Shown: positions 1 through 8,898 of the stretch, one piece after another
Numbering within the stretch: position 1 is the first letter of the stretch
How the letters are laid out: every line of letters starts with the position of its first letter
From: Frigoribacterium faeni
GTDB lineage: Bacteria > Actinomycetota > Actinomycetes > Actinomycetales > Microbacteriaceae
Assembly: GCF_007988805.1 (NCBI RefSeq)
Contig: NZ_BJUV01000019.1
Span: forward strand, 1 to 64,000
Direction of reading: 5' to 3'
DNA length: 64,000 nt
Notes under the pieces: model-generated
Databases searched by the model: none
What the model was told of the DNA's origin: nothing
Seen by the model: the letters and a program-made list of their open reading frames with translations, nothing else
Translations under genes and position numbers: made by a program

Positions 1-2237
1 GTCGAGTCCGTGGCTGTACCGGCGGTGTCCGTGCCGGCTCCGACCTCGCGGACGACGACCGTGACGGTCTCGCCCTCGAAGTCGATTCCGCCCACGGTCT
101 CGGTGGGGACGAGGTCGTACGAGCCGATGCCGACGCCGGGGAAGGTCACGGTCCACGTGCCTCCCGGGTCCGAGGCGACGACCGGGTCCGACTCGTCGCC
201 GTCGAGGCTCACCACGACGGTGGCACCGGGCTCGACCGTGCCGGTCACGACCACGTCACGGATGGAGGTGCTCGATCCGACGGTCAGCACGTCGCCGTCG
301 TCCGGGTCCGTGATCGCGACGGCCGCTGCGGCGCGCACATCGATCAGGACGCTGACCGGCGCCGACGGGGCCCCGTCGTCGATGGTCTGCGTCGCCGACA
401 CGGTCTGGTCCAGGCCGGCGACGACTCCGGGGACTCCGACGGACCAGGTTCCCTCAGCCGACGCGGTCGTCTGAGCCGTCGCGTCGCCGATGGCGACGTC
501 GATCACGGCGCCAGGGGCGGACAGACCGCCCACGGTGACCGTGGTGGTGCCGTTCGGCCCGAACACGACGAATCCGTCGTTCGGGGCGGGCGTGTTGATC
601 GTCAGGGCGTCGAGCGCCTGCGCGTTCACGGTCGAGCCGGCCAGATCCACCACGAGCGCGTCGGCACCCGGCAGCACGGCCAGTCGCAGAGCACGCACCG
701 TCGAGGCACCCGAGTCCGTCCCGTTCGGGTCGCGGAAGCCGGGTCCGGTCTGCGAGTTGACCGTGACCGAGACGAGGTCGTTCACCACGTCGAGCAGCGG
801 GCTCAGCACGTCGGCGACCGCACCGGTCGCCGCGGACAGCGTGTCGCCGACGCCTTCGAGAGCGGCGCCGCCGAGGATCGGCCCGAGGGTCGGCTGCGTG
901 AGCCCGGGCAGCGCCGTCTCGACCGCGTCGGACACACCGGTCGTCAGCGTGCCCAGGGTCCCCCTGAGCGGCGCGAGCAGCACCTCGACGGCCCCGTTCG
1001 AGTTCGGCAGGGGCGTGACGCTCGTCGTGGCCACCGGCCGGGTGGGGTCGGTTCCGACGAGGGCACCGAGCGTCGTGTCGACGTCGATGGAGAGCCTTGC
1101 AAGCGGGGCGGTGACCGTCCCGAGCGTCAGCACGTTCACGTTGACGGTGGGCGTCGTCGTGATGAGGACCCGCGCCTCCGTCGTGTTGACCGCCTGCGTC
1201 ACGGCGGTGCGGAGCGCGTCGGGCAGGGTCGTGTCGAAGATCGACGACAGGGCCGTCTGCAGCTCGGCGTTCACCGCGTCGCCGGTCAGCAGCTCGGTGT
1301 TGGCCGGCAGCCCGTCCAGCGACTGCAGCGCAGCCACGTCGACGGTCACGTCGCCGGTCGACAGGTCGACGGTGACGGGACCGCTCGTGAGCGGTGCGGC
1401 GAGGATCGGGTCGGTCACCGCCGGAAGGTCGACGTTCGCCGTCACCACGGCCTGGGTGTCGGCGAGGGTGAGCGTGTTGCCCAGGGCGGACAGCGCACCG
1501 CGGATCGGCGTCAGGACGCCCGCCTCGATCGTGCCCGGCAGGGCCGTCGTGGTGCCGTTCACCGCGGTGTCCAGGTCGCCGATGGTCTCGTTCAGGTCGC
1601 CCGTCAGCGCCGATACCGCGGGGCTGTGCAGCTGCAGTCGCGCACCGTCGACCTGATAGTCGCTCGCGACGTCGTAGCCGTCGTCCGTGCGGGTCGCCGT
1701 CGCGCTCGACGACAGGGCGCCGAGCTCGAGCGAGAGCTGGTCGGCGAGACCCGCGACCTGGGCGTCCGAGAGGAAGCCCGACAGGTCGAGAGACGCCTGC
1801 TGCGCCGGTGACCCGTCGCCCGCCTGCACGGCGCCGTCGGCCGTGATGAGGCCCGAGGCCGCGGTGCTCCCCGTCGCGGAGGTCGCGCCGTACTGCGAGG
1901 CGGCCCCGAGCTGGAGGATGCCGTTCTGGCCGAGCAGCTGGACGCCGCCGCCGATCTGGATGCCGAGCGACTGCAGCACCGTCAGGTCGAGCGGGTTCGC
2001 CTGCGGGTCGCCCGCCGTGCCTCCCGCATACGACGAGTAGGCGCCCTGCAGCTCGGCGATCGTGTCCACGTCGACGATGCCGCTGCCGCTGAGGAAGAGC
2101 CCCTCCGCCTCGGTGACGTCCGGTGGTGCGGCCTGGGCGGGGACCACGGTCGCGGTGGCGACGAGCGCCCCCACGGCCACGGCGGACCCCCAGAGTCCGA
2201 GCGTCCCCAACGGGCCGCGTTGCTTGAGTTGTCGCAC
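1..2237 (-). CDS. Choice-of-anchor G type exported protein, 3' end outside the window
   Basis: The frame is open from a GTG at 2237 to the left edge, 745 codons, so the C-terminus is missing. GAAAGAGG lies just upstream of the GTG. Residues 1 to about 40 form a signal peptide: basic start (RQLKQR), a hydrophobic stretch and an Ala-rich cleavage region (VVPAQAAPP). The next 400 residues have repeated segments such as LSGSGIVDVDTIAELQGAYS and LGAASQYGATSATGSTAASG, which I recognise as the choice-of-anchor G pattern known from Microbacteriaceae. The last visible part (about residues 550-745) is made of bacterial Ig-like beta modules (GTWTVTFPGVGIGSYDL). It is probably a surface or secreted protein; the anchor type cannot be told because that end is missing. 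Function unknown. The open frame on the opposite strand is a shadow. Confidence 0.8.
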   Translation of the reverse strand, partial: MRQLKQRGPLGTLGLWGSAVAVGALVATATVVPAQAAPPDVTEAEGLFLSGSGIVDVDTIAELQGAYSSYAGGTAGDPQANPLDLTVLQSLGIQIGGGVQLLGQNGILQLGAASQYGATSATGSTAASGLITADGAVQAGDGSPAQQASLDLSGFLSDAQVAGLADQLSLELGALSSSATATRTDDGYDVASDYQVDGARLQLHSPAVSALTGDLNETIGDLDTAVNGTTTALPGTIEAGVLTPIRGALSALGNTLTLADTQAVVTANVDLPAVTDPILAAPLTSGPVTVDLSTGDVTVDVAALQSLDGLPANTELLTGDAVNAELQTALSSIFDTTLPDALRTAVTQAVNTTEARVLITTTPTVNVNVLTLGTVTAPLARLSIDVDTTLGALVGTDPTRPVATTSVTPLPNSNGAVEVLLAPLRGTLGTLTTGVSDAVETALPGLTQPTLGPILGGAALEGVGDTLSAATGAVADVLSPLLDVVNDLVSVTVNSQTGPGFRDPNGTDSGASTVRALRLAVLPGADALVVDLAGSTVNAQALDALTINTPAPNDGFVVFGPNGTTTVTVGGLSAPGAVIDVAIGDATAQTTASAEGTWSVGVPGVVAGLDQTVSATQTIDDGAPSAPVSVLIDVRAAAAVAITDPDDGDVLTVGSSTSIRDVVVTGTVEPGATVVVSLDGDESDPVVASDPGGTWTVTFPGVGIGSYDLVPTETVGGIDFEGETVTVVVREVGAGTDTAGTATDS

Positions 2238-2344
2238 GGGTGCCTCTTTCTGGCAGACCGGAGCCTGCCGCCTGATCCGACTCCCCCGGTGGTTGGCCGG
2301 GAGGGTGCTGCGCGCCTCGAAGGTCGATCGCGACGCTGCGTTCT

Positions 2345-2392
2345 GTGGTGCCGTGGTGCCGTGGTGCCGTGGTGCCGTGGTGCCGTGGTGCC
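2345..2392. repeat. Octamer tandem repeat, six copies of GTGGTGCC
   Basis: Six perfect head-to-tail copies of the 8-mer GTGGTGCC. The array lies 108 bp upstream of the GTG of the exported-protein gene and just past the end of the HTTM gene, so it sits in that gene's leader or promoter region. A sister array with unit GTGGTGCG occurs at 46551-46582. Confidence 0.95.
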
Positions 2393-2404
2393 GTCCGCTC
2401 CCCG

Positions 2405-3496
2405 TCAGGAGACGACGGGCGACGTCCGATCGCGAGCCGTCGCCTCGGGCAGCTCGCCGATCCCTCCCCTCGATCTCGAGAACCGGGCCCGGGCGACGTC
2501 CGCTCGCGCGGCCACGAAGGCTGCCACGCGCTGGAAGGTGATCGTCCGGATGAAGATCATGTCGGCCGCGAGCATCGCGAGCGAGAACAGCGGGAGTCCC
2601 ATGAAGAGGCCGATGCCGACGTGCATGCCGGTCACCCCGAGCAGGGCGAGCACGCGCGTCCAGCGCTGCAGCAGCATGAACGGGAAGAACAGCTGCACCG
2701 CGACCGCGAACCAGGTGGCGAGGGCGACCAGCACGCCGCTCGCGGTGAGCAGGCTGCTGAGCGCGGGCCACGGGGCGAACCGTTCGACGTGCAACGGGTA
2801 GTAGATCGCCGTGCCGTCACGCCAGAGCGGCCCCTGCACCTTCGAGAGCCCGGCCACGACGTAGACGACGAACAGCTGTCCGGCGACGGCCACGAGGGCG
2901 GTGTTGTGCGCCAGCACCCGCAGCCAGCCCCACTCGGCGCGGATCCGGCCGAGCACCGCGGAGCCGGAGCCGAGAGGCAGCCCGCCCCGCGCCTGGCGAC
3001 GCTCCCGACGTCTCGCGTCGAGCGACCAGACCCGCGACAGGTCGAGGAAGCAGAAGTAGAAGAGGAAGAGCCGGACGGCGTTGTCGGTCTGATCGACGGC
3101 CATCAGGTTGGAGGTCGTCAGGCTCGTGTAGAGCCACAGGGTGACGATCGTCGCGACGCGGGCGTGCCAGCCGAGGAGCAGCGCGAGAGCGGCGAGCCCG
3201 AGCAGCAGGTATCCGGTCCAGAACAGGGGGCCGCCGACCCGGGCGGCGTCGAAGGCGACGAAGGGGAAGCCCCAGGTCGACGAGCGGTTGACCGACTCGG
3301 CCCATCCGGAGGCCCCGCCCCAGGTGTAGGCCGCGCTGCTGGCGTTCGCCAGGACGAAGAGCAGGATGCCCAGTCCGCTGACCATCCGCGCCGCCGCCGC
3401 CCCGTAGAGGGCCTTGGCCCCGTCGAGGAACCACCATTCGAGACGACCCAGCAGGCGAGCCGAGGAGGCGCGGCCCCGGTCGACGAGGGCGCTCAC
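2405..3496 (-). CDS. HTTM-domain integral membrane protein (vitamin K carboxylase-like fold)
   Basis: 363 residues from a GTG at 3496 that overlaps the stop of the upstream DUF5819 gene by 4 bp (GTGA). It has several hydrophobic segments: GLGILLFVLANASSAAYTW near the start, then YLLLGLAALALLLGW, NTALVAVAGQLFVVYVVAG and FAVAVQLFFPFMLL. It also carries the HTTM-type signature around VAGLSKVQGPLWRDGTAIYY, where the lysine and tryptophan follow a membrane segment. HTTM proteins are related to gamma-carboxylases, but most bacterial members have no assigned reaction. The tight pairing with the DUF5819 gene suggests they act together at the membrane. No regulatory site seen inside. Confidence 0.85.
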   Translation of the reverse strand: MSALVDRGRASSARLLGRLEWWFLDGAKALYGAAAARMVSGLGILLFVLANASSAAYTWGGASGWAESVNRSSTWGFPFVAFDAARVGGPLFWTGYLLLGLAALALLLGWHARVATIVTLWLYTSLTTSNLMAVDQTDNAVRLFLFYFCFLDLSRVWSLDARRRERRQARGGLPLGSGSAVLGRIRAEWGWLRVLAHNTALVAVAGQLFVVYVVAGLSKVQGPLWRDGTAIYYPLHVERFAPWPALSSLLTASGVLVALATWFAVAVQLFFPFMLLQRWTRVLALLGVTGMHVGIGLFMGLPLFSLAMLAADMIFIRTITFQRVAAFVAARADVARARFSRSRGGIGELPEATARDRTSPVVS

Positions 3497-4377
3497 GACC
3501 GGCCCCCGCGCCCGTAGAGGACGTCGATCGCGCCCTGGTCCATCGTCGACGCCGGCAGCGGCGAGCGCCATCCGCTCGTGACGAATCGGAACTCGGGGTC
3601 GGCGACGGGATCGGCACGCTGCTCGAAGGGCGTCACCGGAGTGATGCGGACGCGGACCTGGACGTCGTCGACCTCGCCCCACTGGGCGACGGCGACGCTC
3701 GAGGCGATGCGGTTGAGGGCGTCCTCGTAGTCGACGTACGCCGCGACCGTCGGCTCCGAGGCCGTGGACGAGGCCTGCACGTCGTCGTTGAGGGCCTGGC
3801 GCCAGTCGCCGCCGATCTGCGATCGTCCGACGGCGGCGCCCGCCCCGTCGCCGAGGGCGTCGTAGGACTGGAACCACCCCCGGGCCAGCGAGAAGTTGGT
3901 CAGGTAGGCGCGCGACGGGATCAGGTGGTGGGTGACGCCGTTGGCGATGTCGCGGTCGGTGACGGTGAACCACTCGGTCGCGTCGGTCGAGCCGGCCCGG
4001 TGCGCCCGCACGTCGAGCGAGATGTCGCTCGAGACGGGCTCCGGGGCGAACACCGACCAGCTCTGCTGGAAGAACGGGAGCATGTAGCCGCGCAGCGTCT
4101 GCTCTCCGACGGCGGTGCGGACCGGGTTGCCGGCCGACGACCAGAGGAGCGTGGCGCCCAGGTGGCCGGCGAGCACGAGCACGGCCAGTGCGAGGGCCAC
4201 GCGCGACGCGGTGCGGCGCGGGCCCCGGACCGGGGCCGTCGACGCGACGGACGGATCGACCGACGCGGCGTGGGTCGCCCGCGTCGACCGGTTCGGCTGC
4301 GCGGGGGCGGCGGGTTCCGGTGCGGTGTCGTCGACGGGGTGGGTCGACGAGGGAGTCCTGATCCTGTGCGACGTCAC
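3493..4377 (-). CDS. DUF5819 family membrane-anchored protein
   Basis: 294 residues from a GTG at 4377, chosen because an AGAGGA Shine-Dalgarno lies 9 bp upstream. A longer reading up to 4590 would run through the SRP RNA. After a Pro/Thr-rich cytoplasmic tail there is one membrane helix (VALALAVLVLAGHLGATLLW). The DUF5819 core follows: GYMLPFFQQSWSVFAPEPVSS, a family hallmark. The remainder would be extracytoplasmic and contains DWRQALNDDVQASS. It is translationally coupled to the HTTM gene. The function of the family is unknown; pairing with HTTM proteins is the only context clue. Confidence 0.8.
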   Translation of the reverse strand: MTSHRIRTPSSTHPVDDTAPEPAAPAQPNRSTRATHAASVDPSVASTAPVRGPRRTASRVALALAVLVLAGHLGATLLWSSAGNPVRTAVGEQTLRGYMLPFFQQSWSVFAPEPVSSDISLDVRAHRAGSTDATEWFTVTDRDIANGVTHHLIPSRAYLTNFSLARGWFQSYDALGDGAGAAVGRSQIGGDWRQALNDDVQASSTASEPTVAAYVDYEDALNRIASSVAVAQWGEVDDVQVRVRITPVTPFEQRADPVADPEFRFVTSGWRSPLPASTMDQGAIDVLYGRGGRS

Positions 4378-4576
4378 GGTCGCGGTCCTCTCGGGTCGTT
4401 CGATCTCGTCTCGCCGTGGTGAGGGGCGGGACAGCCGGGCCGTGGTGAGGGGCCTGGCGACGTCGTGGTTGGCGACGTGCCGTCGACGTGGTTGGCGTCG
4501 GCGGTGTCGCAATACTATGCACAGACGAGGGAATCTCGCACCCCGCGAACGGGGGATGGACGCCGGAAAAGAGAAA

Positions 4577-4664
4577 GACCCCTCACGCACCCGCCAGAGC
4601 CCGGTTACCCTTGCTGCATTTCTGCCCTGGGGGAGTTGGCCTGGATGGCGCCACGTGAGGAGCC
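4577..4664 (-). ncRNA. ffs: Signal recognition particle RNA, small bacterial type (4.5S-like)
   Basis: On the minus strand the conserved domain IV core is present: CCAGG, then GCA, a GAAA tetraloop, TGC, then AGCAAGGG, as expected for the Ffh-binding symmetric loop. The 5' end (GGCTCCTCACG, from 4664) pairs along 11 positions with the 3' end (CGTGAGGGGTC, to 4577). A TTTCTCTTTT run follows, as for an intrinsic terminator. The RNA binds Ffh and targets membrane proteins to the Sec machinery. The tetraloop is GAAA rather than the more usual GGAA. Ends are inferred from pairing and could be off by a few bases. Confidence 0.9.
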
Positions 4665-4670
4665 TCGAGA

Positions 4671-4676
4671 AGTTTA
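4671..4676 (-). promoter_or_regulatory. -10 box of the SRP RNA gene
   Basis: TAAACT reading on the minus strand, placed 7 bases before the inferred 5' end at 4664. No clear -35 element at the right distance, as is common for actinobacterial promoters. Confidence 0.5.
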
Positions 4677-4721
4677 GCGGCTTCTGAGTGACTCGCGCGA
4701 CCCGGGGTGTTGCCTGGGGGC

Positions 4722-5402
4722 ATGAGAATCGTCATCGCCGGAGGACACGGCAAGATCGCCCTGCTCCTCGAACGCCGACTCGCCGACGCCGGGCACGACC
4801 CCGTCGGCATCGTCCGCAACCCCGACCACACCGCCGACCTCGAGACGGCGGGGGCGCGCGCCCTCGTGCTCGACCTCGAGAAGACCGACGTCGACACCCT
4901 CGCCGGTCACCTCGACGGGGCCGACGCGGTCGTCTTCGCCGCCGGCGGCGGAGGCGGCAGCGGTGCGGAACGCAAGCTCACGATCGACCGTGACGGCGCG
5001 ATCCTGCTCGCCGACGCGGCCGAGAAGGCCGGGGTGGCCCGCTACGTGATGGTGTCGGCCATCGGCACCGACGACTTCGACCCGGCCCGCGCCGAGCTCC
5101 CCGCCGCGAACGACGACGACCTGTACCAGGTGTACATGCGCGCCAAGAGCGAGGCGGACGCCGACCTCCGCCGCCGCGACGGCCTCGACTGGACCATCGT
5201 GCGCCCCGGCGGACTGACCGACGACGCCGGGACGGGCCAGATCACGGTCGGCACGACCGTCGAGCGCGGCACGATCCCCCGGGCCGACGTCGCCGAGATC
5301 ATCGCCACCGCGCTGAGCGAGGGCACGGCCGTCAAGACCCAGTTCGAAGCCGTCTCCGGCGACGTCTCCGTCTCGGACGCGCTCGCGACCATCAAGTACT
5401 GA
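4722..5402 (+). CDS. NAD(P)-binding SDR/NmrA-like oxidoreductase
   Basis: 226 residues. The N-terminal MRIVIAGGHGKIALLLERRL is a Rossmann fold with a GxxGxxG-type loop, as in atypical short-chain dehydrogenases of the NmrA/YhfK group. It continues with VSAIGTDDFDP, a YMRAKSEAD segment carrying the expected Tyr/Lys, and the IVRPGGLTDD strand typical of this family. The ATG at 4722 is preferred because the glycine loop must be near the N-terminus; an in-frame GTG at 4707 adds only five residues. The substrate is unknown. It is a single gene divergent from the SRP RNA and convergent with ackA. Confidence 0.85.
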   Translation: MRIVIAGGHGKIALLLERRLADAGHDPVGIVRNPDHTADLETAGARALVLDLEKTDVDTLAGHLDGADAVVFAAGGGGGSGAERKLTIDRDGAILLADAAEKAGVARYVMVSAIGTDDFDPARAELPAANDDDLYQVYMRAKSEADADLRRRDGLDWTIVRPGGLTDDAGTGQITVGTTVERGTIPRADVAEIIATALSEGTAVKTQFEAVSGDVSVSDALATIKY

Positions 5403-5432
5403 CCCGCGCCTCCTCGATCCCGGGGAGACGAC

Positions 5433-5471
5433 CGAGGGCCCGGAGGCGCGACCTGCGCCTCCGGGCCCTCG
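5433..5471. terminator. Bidirectional hairpin terminator between the oxidoreductase gene and ackA
   Basis: Perfect 17-bp stem with a 5-base loop (GACCT). The stem contains the GGAGGCGC core that recurs across the window. It lies between convergent genes and there is no strong T-run. Confidence 0.8.
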
Positions 5472-5498
5472 TGCGTCGCCGGGACGAACGGACCGGGA

Positions 5499-6692
5499 TC
5501 AGCTGAGGGCCGCGGCCTGACGCGCGATCTCGAGCTCCTCGTTCGTCGGCACGACCAGCACCGACACGGGGGCGCCGTCGGGCGAGATGAGCCGCGCGTC
5601 GCGCGAGGCGAGCTCGTTGCGATCGTCGTCGACCTGGATGCCGAAGAACCCGAGCCCGGCCAGGGTGCGCCGCCGGAGCAGCGCGTTGTTCTCGCCGACG
5701 CCGGCCGTGAACACGACGGCGTCGAGGCCGCCGAGCTGGGCGACGTACGCGCCGATGTAGTGACGCAGCCGGTGCCGGTAGACGGCGAGCGCCGCCTCGG
5801 CCACGGCGTCGCCCCGGGACGCGCTGTCCTGCACGTCGCGCATGTCGCCGCTGCCGGTCAGACCCAGCAGACCGGACCTCTTGTTGAGCAGGGTGTCGAG
5901 TTCGGCCACGTCGAGGCCGGCCTCACGGTGCAGGTGGAAGACGGCCGCCGGGTCGATGTCGCCCGAGCGCGTGCCCATGACGAGACCCTCGAGGGGCGTC
6001 ATGCCCATGCTCGTGTCGATCGAGCGTCCACCGTCGATCGCCGCCGCCGAGGCCCCGTTGCCGAGATGCAGCACGATCATCTTCAGCTCGGCGAGCGGCC
6101 TGCCGAGGAACTCGGCCGTCTTCTCGCTGACGTACTTGTGCGACGTGCCGTGGAATCCGAATCGACGGACGTGGTGCCGGCGGGCGAGCTCGGCGTCGAT
6201 GGCGTAGGTGTAGGCCGCCGGCGCCAGCGTCTGGTGGAAGGCGGTGTCGAAGACCGCGACGTGCGGCACGTCGGCGAACGCCTTCTTCGCCGCCCGGATG
6301 CCCTGCAGGTTCGCGGGGTTGTGGAGGGGCGCGAGGGTGGACAGCCGATCGATGGCCTTCTCGACGTCGGCGGTCACGACCGTCGCCCGGTCGAACTCCT
6401 CCCCGCCGTGGACGACCCGATGGCCGACCGCGATCGGCGGGTACTCGTCGAAGGAGGGGCCGTGCGACTCGAAGGCGCTGAGCATCGCGGCGAACCCGGC
6501 GGCGTGGTCGGCGATCGGCTGCGAGTCGTTGCGGGTCTCGTCGCCGGTCACCTCGTTGCGGTGCCGCGTCGACCCGACGTCCTCGCCGATGCGTTCGACG
6601 AGACCGCTCGCGAGGGTCCGCTCGCCATCGAGCTCGATCAGCTGGTACTTGAACGACGACGAACCGGAGTTGACGACGAGGACTGCGCTCAC
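5499..6692 (-). CDS. ackA: Acetate kinase
   Basis: 397 residues, the normal family length, from a GTG that overlaps the pta stop by 4 bp. It catalyses acetyl phosphate + ADP to acetate + ATP. The N-terminal VLVVNSGSSSFKYQ is the acetokinase signature 1, and RFGFHGTSHKYV signature 2. LHLGNGAS binds nucleotide, and FTAGVGENN lies near the C-terminus. With pta it forms the overflow and acetate-activation pathway. The hairpin at 5433-5471 ends the unit. Confidence 0.97.
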   Translation of the reverse strand: MSAVLVVNSGSSSFKYQLIELDGERTLASGLVERIGEDVGSTRHRNEVTGDETRNDSQPIADHAAGFAAMLSAFESHGPSFDEYPPIAVGHRVVHGGEEFDRATVVTADVEKAIDRLSTLAPLHNPANLQGIRAAKKAFADVPHVAVFDTAFHQTLAPAAYTYAIDAELARRHHVRRFGFHGTSHKYVSEKTAEFLGRPLAELKMIVLHLGNGASAAAIDGGRSIDTSMGMTPLEGLVMGTRSGDIDPAAVFHLHREAGLDVAELDTLLNKRSGLLGLTGSGDMRDVQDSASRGDAVAEAALAVYRHRLRHYIGAYVAQLGGLDAVVFTAGVGENNALLRRRTLAGLGFFGIQVDDDRNELASRDARLISPDGAPVSVLVVPTNEELEIARQAAALS

Positions 6693-8836
6693 GAGGGGAT
6701 CCCTTCGGGGGTGGTGACGGTGGTCGGGGCGCTGTCGGTCCCGGCCTGGATGGCGGTGATCGCGACGGTGTTGACGATGTCGCCGACGAGCGCGCCGCGC
6801 GACAGGTCGTTGATCGGCTTGCGGAGCCCCTGCAGGATCGGGCCGATCGCCACGGCGCCGGCACTGCGCTGGACGGCCTTGTACGTGTTGTTGCCGGTGT
6901 TCAGGTCGGGGAAGATGAACACCGTCGCACGGCCGGCCACCTCGGAGTCGGGCATCTTGGCCGCGGCCACGGTCGGGTCGGCTGCGGCGTCGTACTGGAT
7001 GGGCCCTTCGACCAGCAGGTCGGGTCGACGCTCGCGGACGAGCGCGGTGGCGGCGCGCACCTTCTCGACGTCGGCGCCCGAGCCGCTGTCGCCGGTGCTG
7101 TAGCTCAGCATCGCGACCCGAGGCTCGATGCCGAACTGCTCGGCCGTCTGGGCCGACGAGATGGCGATGTCGGCGAGCTGCTCGGCGGTGGGATCGGGGA
7201 TGACCGCGCAGTCGCCGTAGACGAGCACCCGGTCGGCGAGCGCCATGAGGAACACGCTCGAGACGACGCCGACGTCCGGCAGCGTCTTGATCACCTCGAA
7301 GGCGGGGCGGATGGTGTGGGCGGTGGTGTGCTTGGCGCCGGAGACCATGCCGTCGGCGAGTCCGAGCTTGACCATCATCGTGCCGAAGTACGACACGTCG
7401 GTGACGGTGTCCATGGCCATCGAGGCGGAGATGCCCTTGTGCGCCCGGAGCTTGGCGTACTCGGCCGCGAACTGGACCTGCAGGCTGGGGTCGAACGGAT
7501 CGAGGATGCGCGCCTCGGCCAGATCGAGTCCGAGCTCGGCCCCGCGTGCGCGGATCGCCGGCTCGTCGCCGAGCAGGGTGATGCGCGCGACGCCGCGCTG
7601 CAGCAGGGTCGACGCCGCCCGCAGGATGCGGTCGTCGTCGCCCTCCGGCATGACGATGTGCTTCTGCACGCCCCGTGCCCGCTCGAGCAGCTGGTACTCG
7701 AACATGAGGGGCGTCACCACACCCGAGGGGCTGACCTGGAGGAGGCGCAGCAGCTGCTCGCCGTCGACGTGCGTCTCGAAGAGGGACAGGGCGAGGTCGT
7801 GCTTCCGCGACGAGTCGGCGGCGAGACGGCCCCGTGTCTGGGTGATCGCGAGGGCGGTGTCGTAGGTGCCCAGGTCGTTGTGGGCGATGGGCAGGGGGCT
7901 GTCGAGACCGGCGATCAGCCGCTCGACCTGCGGGGCCAGCTCGAAGCCGCCGTTGAGGACGATGCCGGCGAGCGAGGGGAAGGTCTCGGACGCGTGCGCG
8001 AGGACGGTGGCGACCAGGACGTCGGACCGATCGCCCGGCACCACGACGATCGCGCCCTCGGTGAGCCGCGGCAGGACGTTCTCCATCGACATGGCGGCGA
8101 CCACCACGCCGACGGCTTCGCGATCGAGCAGGGCCTCGTCGCCGCTGAGCAGCGTGGCGCCCGTCGCGGAGAGCACGGCTCGGACGGTCGGGGCGACCAG
8201 GAGGCGGTCCTCCGGCAGGGCCCAGACCGGGACGGCCCCCCAGGGCGAGGAGGCGAGGGCGCCGCCGATGCCCGAGACGACCTCGTCGAGGCGCTCGGGC
8301 TCGACCCGGTTGGCGACGACCCCGAGCAGGCTCGCGTGCTCGCTGCGGAGCTCCGCCGTCGTGACCTCGGCCACCTGGCGCATCTCGGCCCCGCTGCGTG
8401 CGGAACCGCCGTCGGAGCTCCGACCGCCGAGCACCAGCAGCACGGGGGCTCCGAGGTTGGCGGCCACGCGGGCGTTGAACGAGAGCTCGGTGGGGCTGCC
8501 GACGTCGGTGTAGTCGGAGCCGATGACGACGACGGCGTCGCACTGCCGTTCGACGGCCGCGAACCGGCTGACGATCGTCGCGAGAGCCGCGTCGGGGTCG
8601 GCGTGGACGTCGTCGTAGGTGACGCCGACGCACTGGTCGTAGCCGAGGTCGACGCCGTCGTGCGCGAGCAGCAGCTCGAGCACGTAGTCGCGCTCGTCCG
8701 TCGAGCGGGCGACGGGGCGGAACACCCCGACGCGCCCGAGCTCGTGGCTCAGGGTGTCGAGCACCCCGAGGGCGATCGTGGATTTGCCGGTGTGGCCTTC
8801 TGCGGACGTGATGTAGATGCGGGTCGACACGGCCAC
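6689..8836 (-). CDS. pta: Phosphate acetyltransferase, long form with N-terminal regulatory domains
   Basis: 715 residues. It interconverts acetyl-CoA and acetyl phosphate. The N-terminal part has a P-loop-like motif (TSAEGHTGKST, residues about 10-20) of the AAA-like domain and is followed by a DRTGG-type middle region. The C-terminal 330 residues are the catalytic PTA/PTB domain: HIVMPEGDDDRILRAA, DGMVSGAKHTTAHT, FPDLNTGNNTYKAVQR. Start at GTG 8836 or GTG 8830; they differ by two codons. It is first in the pta-ackA operon and overlaps ackA by 4 bp. 62 bp separate it from the divergent acetyltransferase. Confidence 0.96.
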   Translation of the reverse strand: MAVSTRIYITSAEGHTGKSTIALGVLDTLSHELGRVGVFRPVARSTDERDYVLELLLAHDGVDLGYDQCVGVTYDDVHADPDAALATIVSRFAAVERQCDAVVVIGSDYTDVGSPTELSFNARVAANLGAPVLLVLGGRSSDGGSARSGAEMRQVAEVTTAELRSEHASLLGVVANRVEPERLDEVVSGIGGALASSPWGAVPVWALPEDRLLVAPTVRAVLSATGATLLSGDEALLDREAVGVVVAAMSMENVLPRLTEGAIVVVPGDRSDVLVATVLAHASETFPSLAGIVLNGGFELAPQVERLIAGLDSPLPIAHNDLGTYDTALAITQTRGRLAADSSRKHDLALSLFETHVDGEQLLRLLQVSPSGVVTPLMFEYQLLERARGVQKHIVMPEGDDDRILRAASTLLQRGVARITLLGDEPAIRARGAELGLDLAEARILDPFDPSLQVQFAAEYAKLRAHKGISASMAMDTVTDVSYFGTMMVKLGLADGMVSGAKHTTAHTIRPAFEVIKTLPDVGVVSSVFLMALADRVLVYGDCAVIPDPTAEQLADIAISSAQTAEQFGIEPRVAMLSYSTGDSGSGADVEKVRAATALVRERRPDLLVEGPIQYDAAADPTVAAAKMPDSEVAGRATVFIFPDLNTGNNTYKAVQRSAGAVAIGPILQGLRKPINDLSRGALVGDIVNTVAITAIQAGTDSAPTTVTTPEGIPS

Positions 8837-8898
8837 AACACTAGGGCGGTCGCCTCGGAGGCGGCGGTGAGCGGGACGGCTCCCCTAGGATCTTCGCC

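Noticed and set aside
10-1656. Plus-strand Ser/Thr/Val-rich open frames
   Set aside because: They are complements of the exported-protein gene, which has a start, a signal peptide and a known repeat pattern.
2405-4522. One 705-residue minus-strand protein
   Set aside because: Its first half is an Arg/Pro-rich shadow of the DUF5819 gene; the real units are two overlapping genes.
5499-8633. One very long minus-strand protein of over 1000 residues
   Set aside because: Its first two thirds are an out-of-frame, Arg-rich shadow of pta; only the end is ackA, which starts at 6692.
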